Counted from the first letter of the stretch, positions 52,327 through 62,326 are shown. The stretch: 64,000 bases of DNA from a bacterium (GCA_004563405.1 SFTH01000008.1:22487-86486); one strand, 5' to 3'. The notes: generated from the sequence alone by a model not told the origin. Program-made: numbers and translations.

Positions 52327-53559
52327 TCACTTCTTCACGAACCTGTGGTAGCTCTTCTTGCCCTTGCGCACCAGCAGGCCCTCGCCGTCGAGCATCTCGG
52401 GGGTGATGCGGAAATCGATGTCCGTCACCTTCTCCTCGCCGATGTACAGGCCGCCGGCCTGGATGGTCTTGCGGGCCTCGCCGTTGGACTTGCACAGGCC
52501 CACCTTCGCCACCCAGCTGAGCAGGCGCGCATCGGCTGCGAGCGCCTCCGCGTCGATCTCAGTGGTGGGCACGGAACCGGCCAGCGCGCCGCCGCCGAAC
52601 AGAGCCTCTGCGGCCTGCTGGGCCTTGCGGGCCTCCTCCTCGCCGTGCACATTTTTGGTGACCTCGAAAGCCAGCACGCGCTTTGCCTCATTGATGGCGC
52701 TGCCCTCGAGCGCGCCCAGGCGGCGCACCTCGTCCATGGGCAGGAAGGTCAGCAGGCCCAGGCACTTCTCCACGTCCGCGTCGTCCACGTTGCGCCAGTA
52801 CTGGTAGAAGTCGTAGGGGGAGCACTTGTTGGGATCGAGCCACAGCGCGCCCTTCTCGGTCTTGCCCATCTTGCGGCCGTCGTGGGTGAGCAGCAGCTGG
52901 AAGGTCAGCGCGAAGGCGTCCTTCTGATCCTTGCGGCGGATGAGATCCGCGCCGGAGAGCATGTTCGACCACTGGTCGTCGCCGCCGCACTGGAGCTTGA
53001 CGCCGTAGCGGTGGTTCAGCTCCAGGAAGTCGTAGCTCTGCATCAGCATGTAGTTGAACTCCAGGAAGGTCAGGCCCCGCTCCAGGCGCTGCTTGTAGCA
53101 CTCGGCGGTGAGCATGCGGTTGACGCTGAACAGCGCGCCCACGTCCCGGAGGAAATCGATGTAGTTGAGGCTGCGCAGCCAGTCTGCGTTGTTGACGATC
53201 ACGGCGCAGTTCTCCCTGGATTCGTCGAAGTCCAGGAAGCGCTCCATCTGCCTGCGGATTTTCGCCACGTTGCTGTCGATGTCCTCCACGGTGAGCACCT
53301 TGCGCAGATCGCTCTTGCCGGAGGGATCGCCGATCATGCCGGTGCCGCCGCCCATCAGCGCGTAGGGCTTGTGGCCGGCCTTCTGCAGGTGGGCCATGGC
53401 CATAATCGGAATGTAGTGGCCGATGTGCAGGGAGTCCGCCGTGGGATCGAAGCCGATGTAGAAGGGCACCATTTCGTTCTCGAAGGCCTTGTAGAGATCC
53501 TCCTCAAAGGTGATCTGCTTCACAAAGCCGCGTTCCTTCAAAAGATCCAATGCATTCAT
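52327..53559 (-). CDS. tyrS: Tyrosyl-tRNA synthetase
   Basis: Charges tRNA-Tyr. 410 aa, full length. HIGH motif in [15 protein letters not shown], tyrosine pocket [27 protein letters not shown]-loop as [11 protein letters not shown], and a C-terminal S4 RNA-binding domain (about 345-410). Lies 28 bp downstream of an aminotransferase gene, on the same strand, with no T-box or terminator between, so the two appear co-transcribed. Confidence 0.98.
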   Translation of the reverse strand: MNALDLLKERGFVKQITFEEDLYKAFENEMVPFYIGFDPTADSLHIGHYIPIMAMAHLQKAGHKPYALMGGGTGMIGDPSGKSDLRKVLTVEDIDSNVAKIRRQMERFLDFDESRENCAVIVNNADWLRSLNYIDFLRDVGALFSVNRMLTAECYKQRLERGLTFLEFNYMLMQSYDFLELNHRYGVKLQCGGDDQWSNMLSGADLIRRKDQKDAFALTFQLLLTHDGRKMGKTEKGALWLDPNKCSPYDFYQYWRNVDDADVEKCLGLLTFLPMDEVRRLGALEGSAINEAKRVLAFEVTKNVHGEEEARKAQQAAEALFGGGALAGSVPTTEIDAEALAADARLLSWVAKVGLCKSNGEARKTIQAGGLYIGEEKVTDIDFRITPEMLDGEGLLVRKGKKSYHRFVKK

Positions 53560-53587
53560 TTTGATCGCTCCAAACTGTGTTTTTGAT

Positions 53588-54775
53588 TCAGGCGCCCCTG
53601 AGCGCCTCGCCCAGGCGGGCCATGCCCTCGCGGATGGCCTCCGGCTCCTGCATGGAGAAGTTCAGGCGCAGGGTGTTCTCATGGCCGCCCTCGGGATAGA
53701 AGTGTACCCCGGGCACGAAGGCCACGTTCTTCTCAATGGCGCGGTTGAGCGCCTCCAGGGCGTTCATGCCCTCCGGAAGCTGGGCCCAGACGAACAGGCC
53801 GCCCTCGGGTACGGTGTGCGCCGTGCCCTCCGGGAAGGCGGCGAAGCCCTCCAGCATGGCCTCCATCTGCACCCGGTACTCGCCGCAGATGCGCTCAAGG
53901 TGCGCCGGCAGCAGACCCTTCTCCAGGTAGAGCTCCACGATGGCCTGGGTCAGCAGGGGTGAATGTACGTCCGAGGACTGCTTGCCGATCACCATCTTGC
54001 GCAGAAGCCGCGCGTCCGGAACCGCCGCCGCGCCCACGCGCAGGCCGGGGGCGATGTATTTGGAAAAGCTGGACATGTACACCACCCAGCCCTCCTCGTC
54101 GAAGGAGGAGATGGAGGGCAGCGGATCCCCCGCATAGCGCAGGTCGCGGTAGGGATCGTCCTCGGCGATGACGAAGCCGTACTTCGCGGCCATTTCCGCC
54201 AGCGCCCTGCGGCGCTCGAGGGAGAGCGTGCGGCCGGTGGGGTTCTGGAAGGTGGGGATGATGTACATCAGCTTCGGTCGGTGCTTCTTCACCAGCGCCT
54301 CCACTTCCTCCACGATCACGCCGTCCTCGTCCATGGGCATGGGAATCAGATTCGCGCTGTAGATGCGCATGGCCTGAATCGCGCCCAGGAACGTGGGGCT
54401 CTCCACCAGAATGGCGTCCCCCGGGTTGATCAGCGCCTTCAGGAGGAGATCAAAGGCCTGGGACGAACCCTGCACCGGCAGGATGTTCTCCGCCGTGCAG
54501 CGCACCTGCGCCGTATCCGACAGATATGCGGCGATCCGGGCGCGCAGCCCCGGCAGGCCCTCGGTCGCGCCGTACTGCAAAAGGGACGCGCCGTTGCGAT
54601 CGATGGCCTCGGCGGCCAGCGCGCGCACGCGCTCCGGCTCCAGCGCGCGGTTGGACGGATTGCCTCCCGCGAAGGAGATCATGCCCGGCTTGCCCAGGAG
54701 CTTGAAGATGTCCCGGATCGCGCTGCCGGTGATGTCACGCATCTGACTGGCAAAGTAATCTTCAGTAAAACGCAT
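53588..54775 (-). CDS. PLP-dependent aminotransferase (class I/II, MocR-domain type without HTH)
   Basis: 395 aa. Fold-type I aminotransferase of the 2-aminoadipate/aromatic branch: [48 protein letters not shown], the PLP lysine in [16 protein letters not shown] (Lys in SFSK). Start at 54773-54775 after GGGGGG. Common in Clostridia; specificity is not visible. Co-transcription with tyrS would fit tyrosine or phenylpyruvate metabolism, as inference. Confidence 0.9.
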   Translation of the reverse strand: MRFTEDYFASQMRDITGSAIRDIFKLLGKPGMISFAGGNPSNRALEPERVRALAAEAIDRNGASLLQYGATEGLPGLRARIAAYLSDTAQVRCTAENILPVQGSSQAFDLLLKALINPGDAILVESPTFLGAIQAMRIYSANLIPMPMDEDGVIVEEVEALVKKHRPKLMYIIPTFQNPTGRTLSLERRRALAEMAAKYGFVIAEDDPYRDLRYAGDPLPSISSFDEEGWVVYMSSFSKYIAPGLRVGAAAVPDARLLRKMVIGKQSSDVHSPLLTQAIVELYLEKGLLPAHLERICGEYRVQMEAMLEGFAAFPEGTAHTVPEGGLFVWAQLPEGMNALEALNRAIEKNVAFVPGVHFYPEGGHENTLRLNFSMQEPEAIREGMARLGEALRGA

Positions 54776-54850
54776 GGTATCCCCCCTATCCTTAAAGACC
54801 AAAATACCACAGCCGAGCGCGCCCTGTCAAGGGCGGAAGGGAACATCCAT

Positions 54851-54882
54851 GAAAAAAAGGCGTCCGATTCGCTCGGACGCCC
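54851..54882 (-). terminator. Terminator of the SH3-domain gene
   Basis: GGCGTCCGA/TCGGACGCC stem (54859-54867 with 54873-54881), T7 on the minus strand. Confidence 0.88.
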
Positions 54883-54902
54883 TCTTCAGATTCCACCGGA
54901 CT

Positions 54903-55379
54903 TCAGTTCCTGCTCAGCGCGGATGCGGCCACATAGCCGAGCGCGGAGTCGGAGCCGTTGGTCACCAGCAGCTGATCTCCGTTCTTGCCGACCACATACA
55001 GGGTCGTGCCCGCTGCGAGCGTCGCGCTGTAATAGGTGTTCTGGCTGTAGGATTGCTTCGTGACGAACTTGATCGAGGTATCCCGGTTGGCCACGGCCTT
55101 CACATGCTTGTTGAAGATGATGTCGTCCAGCCGCGCGTAGAGGGTGCGCCCCTTGTAGCTGATGCGCGCCCAGTCGCCGGAGACGGCCTTGACCGTGATG
55201 GAGGTTCCCTGCTTCAGCGCGCCCAGCTGAACGGCGCTGCCGTCGGAATTTCCATATACCGCCATGGACGGTACGAGCACCTTGGCGCCGTAGCCCGACG
55301 CCATCGCGCTGCCGCACAGCAGCGCCACCGCCAGCATCCACACCGCCAAACGCCCTGCAAAGCGAACAAATCTGCGCAT
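54903..55379 (-). CDS. Secreted protein with two bacterial SH3-like domains
   Basis: 158 aa. Signal peptide (about 31 residues, ending AMA-SGYG). Then two SH3b-like units: residues about 33-90 (MAVYGNSDGSAVQLGALKQG; WARISYKGRTLYAR) and 92-158 (KFVTKQSYSQNTYYSATLAAG; YVAASALSRN). SH3b domains bind peptidoglycan or cell-wall polymers. No catalytic domain is attached. The start at 55377-55379 fits AAGGAG eight bases upstream. Single gene. Confidence 0.82.
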   Translation of the reverse strand: MRRFVRFAGRLAVWMLAVALLCGSAMASGYGAKVLVPSMAVYGNSDGSAVQLGALKQGTSITVKAVSGDWARISYKGRTLYARLDDIIFNKHVKAVANRDTSIKFVTKQSYSQNTYYSATLAAGTTLYVVGKNGDQLLVTNGSDSALGYVAASALSRN

Positions 55380-55508
55380 TTTCATACTCCTTTTTGGCGC
55401 GTTTGGCGCCATTCAGACGATTTTATCTTGAAGTATTCATATTTTACCCTCGTTCTGCATAGAAGTCAATAAACGGGATGTCTCATATATTACAGTTCTA
55501 TTACACAA

Positions 55509-56018
55509 TCATTTCATGAAGTCGTGAATCTCCACCCATTTCGGCGCGTGCCCCACGCCGGGCAGAAAGCGCCCGAAGAAGTCCTCTGTGGACATGGCGA
55601 CCGTCCGGGCGTTGTCGCAGGGATGAAAGGCGATGCGCTCCACCTGCCGCAGCGCGCCGTCCACCAGCAGCTCCACCGCGTCCTCGCCGTCAAAGACGAG
55701 GCCCAGGGGACTCACCGCGCCCGGATAGGTGTGCAGCAGCGCGGCCAGCTCCTCCTCCGCGCCGAAGCTCAGCCGGGACGAGCCCGCCTGGCGGGAAATG
55801 TCCGCCGTGCGGAACCGGGCGTCGGGGCGAACCAGGCAGAGAAAGAAGCGCTTCCGGTTCTTCGTGGTCAGAAAGTAGTTCTTGGCCACCACCGCGCCCA
55901 GCGCCTCCTCGATGGGCGCGCAGTCTCCGATGGTGTGCACCGGCGGATGGGTCATCTGTTCAAAGGCAATTCCCATCTCCTCCAGCCGTGCGAGGACAAG
56001 CTCCGCCGCGCCGTTCAC
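55509..56018 (-). CDS. YbaK/PrdX-type aminoacyl-tRNA deacylase
   Basis: 169 aa, the trans-editing domain that hydrolyses mischarged Ala- or Cys-tRNAPro (ProXp-ala/PrdX group). Conserved Lys in VVAKNYFLTTKNRKRFFLC, GLVFDGEDAVELLVD, and the final PKWVEIHDFMK. Overlaps dnaI-like gene by 4 bp, so it is carried in the dnaD-dnaI operon. Confidence 0.88.
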   Translation of the reverse strand: MNGAAELVLARLEEMGIAFEQMTHPPVHTIGDCAPIEEALGAVVAKNYFLTTKNRKRFFLCLVRPDARFRTADISRQAGSSRLSFGAEEELAALLHTYPGAVSPLGLVFDGEDAVELLVDGALRQVERIAFHPCDNARTVAMSTEDFFGRFLPGVGHAPKWVEIHDFMK

Positions 56019-56989
56019 AGCCGCCTCAGATCCTTTCCGGAAAGCTTGATCGTCGCGCAGCGGCTGCGGTCCAGCAGGCGGGAGGCTACGCGCTCGCCGT
56101 AGGTCTCCTGCACTTGCAGGGGCGAAAGGTTGGTGGCGACCACCGTGTGCCGCCCCGCCGCCATGCGCTCGTTGAGCAGGGTGAAGAGGTACTCCACCGT
56201 CACGTTGCGCAGCATGGGCTCGGAGCCCAGATCGTCGATGAGCAGCAGCGGCGTGGAGATCAGCTGTTCAAAGTTCAGCTCCGCGTCCGCGCTGGAGAAG
56301 TGCTGGTCGCGCATGCACTGGAACATGCGGAAAGCGGTGATGCGCACGGCGGGGAAGCCGCGGCCGATCACCCGGCCGTAGATGCAGTTGAGCAGATAGG
56401 TCTTGCCCAGCCCGCCCGCGCCGGTGAGCAGCAGGTTCAAAAAGCGCGTCTGGGGAAAGGCGTTTGCATAGTCCTCGCAGGTCTGGCGTACCAGCTTCAT
56501 CTGGGCGCGCTGTCCGCCCTCCTCGGGGAAGCGCTCCAGATCGAAGCGCGCGAAGCTCTGCTCGTCGAGTCCGGCCATGCTGCCATCCTCGTAGAGCTTC
56601 ATCCGCAGCCGGGTCTCGAAGCAGTCGCAGAAGCGGGAGGGCGCGTCGCCCACATAGCCGGTGTCCCGGCAGACGTTGCAGCGGTACTTCAGCTCCAGAT
56701 CGTCCTCCGGCAGCCCCGCGGCGCGCAGGCGGCGGCGGATTTCGCCGTTGTTGAACACGCCGCGCTGTTTCATCTGCTCCGCGGCCTCCCGGCGCGCCTC
56801 AACGCTCTGCGTCTGCATCACCCTGCGCACCGTCTCGAAGGCCAGCGTCCTGTTTTCCTCACGAAGGCGTGCGATCTCCGGGTCGATCTTCTCCGCCCGT
56901 TCGATGCGCGCCTCCAGCTCCAGTTCATTCTGCGCGCGCCGGGCCTGATATTCGGCCAGCAGTTCGCGTATGCAGTCCGATTTCGTCAC
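56015..56989 (-). CDS. dnaI: Helicase loader (DnaI/DnaC-type ATPase)
   Basis: Loads the replicative helicase onto DNA. 324 aa: N-terminal helicase-binding region with coiled-coil character (residues 10-80), a zinc-site pattern CNVCRDTG...CDCF (about 110-130), then an AAA+ domain with Walker A TGAGGLGKTYLL, Walker B LLLIDDLGSEP and sensor segment TVVATNLSP. Overlaps the dnaD-like gene by 4 bp; the DnaD-DnaI pair is the Firmicutes arrangement for replication restart and initiation. Confidence 0.93.
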   Translation of the reverse strand: MTKSDCIRELLAEYQARRAQNELELEARIERAEKIDPEIARLREENRTLAFETVRRVMQTQSVEARREAAEQMKQRGVFNNGEIRRRLRAAGLPEDDLELKYRCNVCRDTGYVGDAPSRFCDCFETRLRMKLYEDGSMAGLDEQSFARFDLERFPEEGGQRAQMKLVRQTCEDYANAFPQTRFLNLLLTGAGGLGKTYLLNCIYGRVIGRGFPAVRITAFRMFQCMRDQHFSSADAELNFEQLISTPLLLIDDLGSEPMLRNVTVEYLFTLLNERMAAGRHTVVATNLSPLQVQETYGERVASRLLDRSRCATIKLSGKDLRRL

Positions 56990-58428
56990 TTGCCGCCCTC
57001 CTCCCCATAGTCCTTCGCCGGGTCATAATAGAAGTCCTCGCCAAAGTCGGCCTCGGTGTAGCTGTGCTGCTGATAGTTCCGCTGCGGCGCGGTTCCCGCT
57101 GCGGCAGCCGCCGCAGCGCCGTGGCGCGCCCGCGCGGCCTCGGAGCTGTCGACGCCCTCCCGCTTCCACTCGGCGAGCAGCTTGTCCATGTACTTCACGG
57201 GCATGCGCGTCCCCCGGGCGCACTCCGCCGCGCAGCGCAGCAGCTCGGGGCTGTACGCCCGCTTCCAGCCCTCGTATCGCTCCAGATCGTCCATGTTCGG
57301 GCGGCGGGAGAGCCCGGCAGCCTCCAGCAGCGCGCGCACCTCCCGGGTAGCCTGCTGCATGTCGCCGACGTACTTCTCCGCCTGCTGCCGGGTGCGCACG
57401 CCGGCCTCGCCCCACTTTCCGATCATCCACTCCAGCTCCTCGAAGCTGTTCTTGCGCTTGCGGGCGCACTGCACGGCGGCCAGCTCGATGGCCTCCGGCT
57501 CGAAGCCCTGCTCCAGCAGGGCGGCGTACTTCTTCGTCTGGTCCGGCGTGGGCACGGCGTTGGCCGCCCCCAGCTCCTTGAGAACCGCCTTGACGGCGGC
57601 AAAGTGCGCGTCCGCACCGCCGTCCGCCCGGGCGCGGAGTATCGCGTCCAGATAGCCGATGGAGGGCGCGCGGGACTTGGTGGTCTGCGCGCAGGCGGCG
57701 ATCACGTCCGCCTCCGTGAGCTTCCATTCGTCCATCCAGCGGCGCACGCAGTCCAGCTCGCTGGGCGTGGGCTTGCGGTTGATGCCCAGCTGTCCCATCG
57801 CCGCGCGGGCCATGGCGTACACCCGGTCGTCGCAGGCGATGGCCTGCTCCACCTGCTCCAGCGTGCGGATGCCCCGGTCGGCCCACTCCACGGCGCGCTT
57901 GTCCGCCCGGCGGAACACCGCGCCGGGCTTGCGCCCGCCGGGCTGGCGCATCTCGTATTCCAATAGCTTCAGCGCCGCGTCCTCGGTAAAGCCCAGCACG
58001 TTCAGCCAGTCGTTGGCAATCTTGTAGTGCTTGGGCTCCAGCAACTCCGCCGCGCCGAACATGTCCTGAAGGGAGGAATTGTACTCCCGATACTTGTAGT
58101 AGTCCCGGTCGATCTCCGCCTGCACCGCCGCGTCGCCCCGCAGAGGGCGGATGGCGTAGCTGGCGGGCCGGTCGCTCAGCTTCTCCACCAGGCCCTGCTG
58201 CTCCCAGTACCGGAAGGCATTGAGCACCGCGTCCTCCTCCATGTTCAGCGCCCGCGCCACATCCCCGATCTCCTGCCCCAGCTCCGGATGCAGGCAGAGC
58301 ATGCGCGCATAGAGATACACCCGCAGAAAGCCGTCCGGCGCTGTGGGCAGATACTCCAGCAGGAACATGTTTTCAATGGGCGTCACGTCGAACATCGCCG
58401 CGCCCTCGGAAAAGCTGCAAAACGGCAT
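56986..58428 (-). CDS. dnaD: DnaD-domain replication protein
   Basis: 480 aa, longer than B. subtilis DnaD (about 230). N-terminal winged-helix-like region (residues 10-110), then repeated DnaD/DnaB_2 modules: GINRKPTPSELDCVRRWMDEWKLT, the AILRARADGG motif (YxxxIxxxW-type), and a second set (AAGLSRRPNMDDLERYEGW, PVKYMDKLLAEWKREGV). The last 55 residues are alanine- and acid-rich. I start at ATG 58426-58428 with GAGGGAG upstream; the frame stays open further but without a ribosome site. Confidence 0.88.
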   Translation of the reverse strand: MPFCSFSEGAAMFDVTPIENMFLLEYLPTAPDGFLRVYLYARMLCLHPELGQEIGDVARALNMEEDAVLNAFRYWEQQGLVEKLSDRPASYAIRPLRGDAAVQAEIDRDYYKYREYNSSLQDMFGAAELLEPKHYKIANDWLNVLGFTEDAALKLLEYEMRQPGGRKPGAVFRRADKRAVEWADRGIRTLEQVEQAIACDDRVYAMARAAMGQLGINRKPTPSELDCVRRWMDEWKLTEADVIAACAQTTKSRAPSIGYLDAILRARADGGADAHFAAVKAVLKELGAANAVPTPDQTKKYAALLEQGFEPEAIELAAVQCARKRKNSFEELEWMIGKWGEAGVRTRQQAEKYVGDMQQATREVRALLEAAGLSRRPNMDDLERYEGWKRAYSPELLRCAAECARGTRMPVKYMDKLLAEWKREGVDSSEAARARHGAAAAAAAGTAPQRNYQQHSYTEADFGEDFYYDPAKDYGEEGGK

Positions 58429-58725
58429 AATACTCCCTCTTTCGCATAGCTGGTTTAATGATAGCATAAATCCGGGGGAATTACAACGTCGAACTGCGCG
58501 CTCTGCTCCGCAGGCACATTCCCCTGGCGCGGGAGGAGCGCGCGGGCAGGGCGTTTCCCTCCGCCGCAGACCCCCGGCAGGCGGCAAAGCGCCGCCTGCG
58601 CGGAAAAATATGAAAAAGGGCATGAAATCCGCGCGGCAATTTGCTATAATGAATCCGTCAAACGCCGCCGAGAAGCGATCCGGCGGCCGGCTTCAAAACC
58701 AAAGCGCACGAAAGGGGATCGAAAC
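58429..58725. promoter_or_regulatory. Divergent intergenic region between dnaD and a secreted-protein gene
   Basis: TATAAT at 58645-58650 on + is a good -10 for the gene at 58726, with no consensus -35. A hairpin CAGGCGGC-AAA-GCGCCGCCTG lies at about 58574-58597 without T tracts. Confidence 0.45.
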
Positions 58726-59601
58726 ATGAAGTGGGGAAAAATCCAATCCCGGGCGTGCGCGCTGCTGGCGATGGCGGCGTACCTGGCCGTCTTCGCGGGA
58801 GGCGCGCTGGCCGAGGACGGCTTCGTCAGCCGCGCGGGCCGGTTCAACTGGCTCCAGGCTCCGGCGCTGCTGCCGGGGCGGGACGTCGCGCCCTCGGACG
58901 GCTGGGTGGGCCTGTTCTATGCCAGCGGCTGCGGCCTTGAAATGAACATCTGGGACGAGGGCGACGAATACCTGCACTGGTCGCTGAAGAACTACAACAA
59001 TCCGTACGAATCGGGGAGCGCGAGCATGGCCACCTGCATGCGTCCGGTGGACGGCGGCTGGCAGGACACCGAGGGGAGCTTTGCGCTTCGCGACCTGGGC
59101 GACGGCTCCTTCACGATGACGCCCTCGCCCGAATGGATCGAGTGGATGCGGCGCATCGGTTCGCCGCTGTACGGCGAGCCCGAATCCATCGTGTTCACGG
59201 ACGTGACGCGCCTGCTGGCCAATCCCGCGGAGGACCGCTACAGCGGCGCGTACTTCCACGACGTGATGGCGGATTACGGCGGCACGGAGGTCTACGACGA
59301 CACCACGCTGTACCTCTCCGTGATGCAGCTCTACGGCACGGGGGATTACTATGTGGTCAGCCAGTCGGAGCACGCCGGCCAGGAGGTGACGGACGCGATC
59401 TGGCCCCAATTCTTCACAGAGGTGAACGGCGGCCTGGAGTGCAACCACGGCGAGAGCATCGTCATCGGCGCGGACTACATCCAGCGCCTGGAGGTGGACG
59501 AGAGCGGCCCGCAGCGCATCCTGCGACTGTCCGCAAACGAGGGCGACGGAACCGTCTGGGATTACTACTGGTGCTCGACCGGAACGATGTGGGGGGATTG
59601 A
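58726..59601 (+). CDS. Secreted protein of unknown function
   Basis: 291 aa. Signal peptide of about 29 residues (ALLAMAAYLAVFAGGALA). The mature part is acidic and aromatic, rich in Trp and Tyr (WVGLFYASGCGLEMNIWDEGDEY, YYWCSTGTMWGD), and has a few cysteines; no family recognised. Followed by another secreted-protein gene after 4 bp. GAAAGGGG ribosome site. Confidence 0.8.
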   Translation: MKWGKIQSRACALLAMAAYLAVFAGGALAEDGFVSRAGRFNWLQAPALLPGRDVAPSDGWVGLFYASGCGLEMNIWDEGDEYLHWSLKNYNNPYESGSASMATCMRPVDGGWQDTEGSFALRDLGDGSFTMTPSPEWIEWMRRIGSPLYGEPESIVFTDVTRLLANPAEDRYSGAYFHDVMADYGGTEVYDDTTLYLSVMQLYGTGDYYVVSQSEHAGQEVTDAIWPQFFTEVNGGLECNHGESIVIGADYIQRLEVDESGPQRILRLSANEGDGTVWDYYWCSTGTMWGD

Positions 59602-59605
59602 ACAA

Positions 59606-60625
59606 ATGAGGCGCAAAATCATTCTGGCGCTGCTCCTTGCGCTGCTGCCCTGCGCCCTCGCCGAGGAGGGCCCCGCGCGCGTCGACTGCGCGCCCATCGA
59701 ACTGGACGGCGAATGGGCCCGCTACACTCTGGACTGCGACGCCTATGCCTGGTGTCCGCTGCAGCTGGCGCAGAACGGCCGGCTGCACCTGATGGTGCAG
59801 AACGCGTTCGCGCCGGTGCAGTGCCCGTTCTACATCGCCCTGCTGGACGAAAACCTCGAAACCGTCGTGCGCACGAGCGCAACCAGCGGCGGCGCGGCGG
59901 ACCCGCAGACCTTAAGCGCCACCTACGACCTGACGGCCGGGGCCTACTGGCTGCGGGTGGAATCCTGGAACGGAGTGTACGGCGATTTCAGCGTGTGCAC
60001 GGACTTTGCGCCCTCCCGCGGCGAGGAGAATGCGGGCCGCGGCTTTGACGACGCCCAGAGGCTGAAGTCGGGCACGATTCGTGGCTTCCTCTCCTCCCGC
60101 ACCGACGGCGCGTTCTATGGAAACGAGCTCCCCGAGGCCAGCCAGAACTTCCGGGATTACTACCTGCTGGAGTCCGATGGCGGCGAATGTGAAATTACGC
60201 TGAGCGCCATCGAGGCGGACGCCGCCTTCTGCTGCTCCCTCTACGACGCGGACCTGCGCGCCTGCGAGAGCGCCTACGACAACCCCCGGTTCCGCGTCGG
60301 GCTGGAGGCGGGGCGCTATTATCTCTGCGTGGAGAACCCGCAGCGCGCCGGGGGCGACTACCTGCTGCGCCTGGAGGGCGAGGGCGCGCCCGTCCCCTCC
60401 GGCGCGGCGGAGGGCTATGACGCGACGCTCGCCGCCGGTCAGAGCGCCCGCCTCGAACACGTAAGCGCCGCCGCGGACGCGTGCCTGTGGGGAAGCACCG
60501 ACCCCGGCGTCGTCTCCGTCTCCCAGGACGGCGCGATTCTCGGCGTCGCCGCCGGAGAAGCCTGCGTCGCCGCCGTCCCCACGGACGGCTCCGCCGCCGC
60601 CGTTTTCAGCGTGGCGGTCCGATGA
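59606..60625 (+). CDS. Secreted protein with PPC-like and C-terminal BIG2-like domain
   Basis: 339 aa. Signal peptide (about 19 residues, LLALLPCALA). Two beta-sandwich modules resembling pre-peptidase C-terminal domains, each ending in a segment like GAYWLRVESWNGVYGDF (about 110-125) and GRYYLCVENPQRAGGDYLL (about 235-253). The last 60 residues resemble a bacterial Ig-like (BIG2) domain: STDPGVVSVSQDGAILGVAAG. No catalytic domain, so probably binding or structural. Same operon as 58726. Confidence 0.75.
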   Translation: MRRKIILALLLALLPCALAEEGPARVDCAPIELDGEWARYTLDCDAYAWCPLQLAQNGRLHLMVQNAFAPVQCPFYIALLDENLETVVRTSATSGGAADPQTLSATYDLTAGAYWLRVESWNGVYGDFSVCTDFAPSRGEENAGRGFDDAQRLKSGTIRGFLSSRTDGAFYGNELPEASQNFRDYYLLESDGGECEITLSAIEADAAFCCSLYDADLRACESAYDNPRFRVGLEAGRYYLCVENPQRAGGDYLLRLEGEGAPVPSGAAEGYDATLAAGQSARLEHVSAAADACLWGSTDPGVVSVSQDGAILGVAAGEACVAAVPTDGSAAAVFSVAVR

Positions 60626-60667
60626 ACCTGCGGAGAGCGCACGCTCCCGCCCGACAACCCTTCTGAC

Positions 60668-60699
60668 CCGGAGGCGGTCCCGCGCCGCCTCCGGCTTTT
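60668..60699 (+). terminator. Terminator of the secreted-protein pair
   Basis: CCGGAGGCGG/CCGCCTCCGG perfect 10-bp stem (60668-60677 with 60685-60694) then CTTTTG. Confidence 0.8.
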
Positions 60700-60774
60700 G
60701 CGCGTCGGGGCGGCGCAGGGGGGTGATGACCTCGTCCCCGCGGTCGGCGCTTTTCCGGCTTTTGCGCGTCGGGG
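60691..60774. repeat. Two 20-bp direct repeats
   Basis: CCGGCTTTTGCGCGTCGGGG occurs at 60691-60710 and 60755-60774. The first copy includes the 3' arm of the terminator. Probably a decayed duplication. Confidence 0.7.
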
Positions 60775-61180
60775 AGGAGTCGCAGGGAGCAAAACGGCAT
60801 TTGCGCCGGACACCCCGCAATGCCCTGCCCGTCGTTGTACTCCTTGCCCCTGCCGCCTTTCGCCCGCGCCCCGCGACGCAATTTGCAGTCGCGTCCGGAC
60901 AAAACGCGGGACGGAACGCCGAAATCAGCGTTCCGCTCCCTCATGGTCATGGGACGAATTCATCGCGCAGACCGACGCACCCGGCGACGTCAGTTGTGAA
61001 CCGGTACCAGCTCCGCCACAGTCCGCGCCGGTGCAAATCATCCTTTCACAAGCATGACGTGCCTTCTGTATGCGTCCGACGTGATATATCAGGCTACGGG
61101 GAATAGCAGTCGCAGTACCGAATACCGCTGCGCCAGAACAGGAGAGCTTACACCCATTCTTTCATCTTGCCTCTACGCTT
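60775..61180. other. Intergenic region, no gene recognised
   Basis: The base composition changes here from GC-rich to AT-rich (about 61.1 kb). Frames are short, without ribosome sites or family likeness. Confidence 0.4.
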
Positions 61181-62326
61181 TCAGAACAATTCCTTCGCTT
61201 TGCGCATGCGCTCCATAATCGGTACATGGAAGGGACATCTCTTTTCGCACTGCCCGCATTGCCTGCAATCATCCGCCGTATGCTCTAGACTCTCATAATG
61301 AGCCCGGACTGAATCCAGCGGTATCCCTTCCAACATCGCCATGTCAAGATATTTATTCACTTCCGCAATATTGATTTTTGCAGAACAGGGCAGACAATGA
61401 TTACAATACATACAGCGTCCCTCCATATTGAAGCGAGGCTCTTGTGCAAAGATGCTGGAATAATCCAGCTCCTGTTCAGACATTTCTTCATAGCGCAAGC
61501 AGTCCTGAACCTGCTCAATACTCTGCATTCCCACAAGGGCGCTTGCAACACCAGGTCTGGTCAATGCATAATGGATACACTGCTGTACCGTCATCGCCCG
61601 CGCATACGGAGTTGTATTCTCATTCAACAGTGCTCCGGCTGCGAGGGTTTTCATCGCTGTTATTCCAATGCCATTGCTTGCACAGTAATTGTAAAGCTCC
61701 TGTCTGACCCCGTTAATTCCATGCATGGGCACTGTGTCAAAGAATCCATTCCCCAGCTTCTTGGGGCGAGCTGCCGTTTCGTGGAGTACGTCATACGCAG
61801 GATTAATGCTCAAAAGCATCATATCAATGTTCCCACTTTTTGCTACAAGCAGAGCCGTAGCCGGATTGTGTGTGCTGATACCGATTTTCCGCACAACTCC
61901 CGCTCTTTTTAATTCCGATGCATATTCAAAAATTTCGCCGCTAAAGATCTGCTCATAGTCCGCCGGATTGTCTACAATATGAATCATTCCAAAGTCGATA
62001 TAGTCCGTATTCAGGCGGCGCAGCAAGTCCTCAAAAAAGCATTTCGTCTTTGCAAGATCCATCGTCCGCCCGTATTGCCCGTTTTCCCAGATGGAACGAA
62101 AATGGCCCTGGATATGGATCTTATCCCGGCGTCCCTTCAAAGCGTATCCAATGTTGGACCGCACATCGGGCTCCGACATAAAACAATCCAGTATGTTGAT
62201 ACCATTGTCCATGGAAGCATGAATTACGTCTTCTACGATTTTTCGTCCCTTTCCCTCCAGATACTCGCACCCCAAACCAATTTCCGATACATGAAATCCG
62301 GTATTGCCCAAATTGCGATAGCGCAT
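61181..62326 (-). CDS. Aldo/keto reductase-like protein with two [4Fe-4S] ferredoxin sites
   Basis: 381 aa. An AKR-type barrel (residues 1-290; begins MRYRNLGNTGFHVSEIGLGC) followed by a ferredoxin-like tail with CMYCNHCLPC and CRQCGQCEKRCPFHVP. The usual AKR catalytic Tyr and Lys segments are changed: the Tyr region reads DCFMSEPDVRSNIG and the Lys region RDKIHIQGHF. So either the chemistry differs or the protein is not a reductase. GGAGGAATGGAAA site before ATG 62324-62326. AT-rich, divergent from an AraC regulator. Confidence 0.88.
   Translation of the reverse strand: MRYRNLGNTGFHVSEIGLGCEYLEGKGRKIVEDVIHASMDNGINILDCFMSEPDVRSNIGYALKGRRDKIHIQGHFRSIWENGQYGRTMDLAKTKCFFEDLLRRLNTDYIDFGMIHIVDNPADYEQIFSGEIFEYASELKRAGVVRKIGISTHNPATALLVAKSGNIDMMLLSINPAYDVLHETAARPKKLGNGFFDTVPMHGINGVRQELYNYCASNGIGITAMKTLAAGALLNENTTPYARAMTVQQCIHYALTRPGVASALVGMQSIEQVQDCLRYEEMSEQELDYSSIFAQEPRFNMEGRCMYCNHCLPCSAKINIAEVNKYLDMAMLEGIPLDSVRAHYESLEHTADDCRQCGQCEKRCPFHVPIMERMRKAKELF

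Noticed and set aside
53560..53587. T-box leader for tyrS
   Set aside because: Only 28 bp separate tyrS from the aminotransferase gene; no T-box sequence (TGGNACCGCG) is present there or before the aminotransferase.
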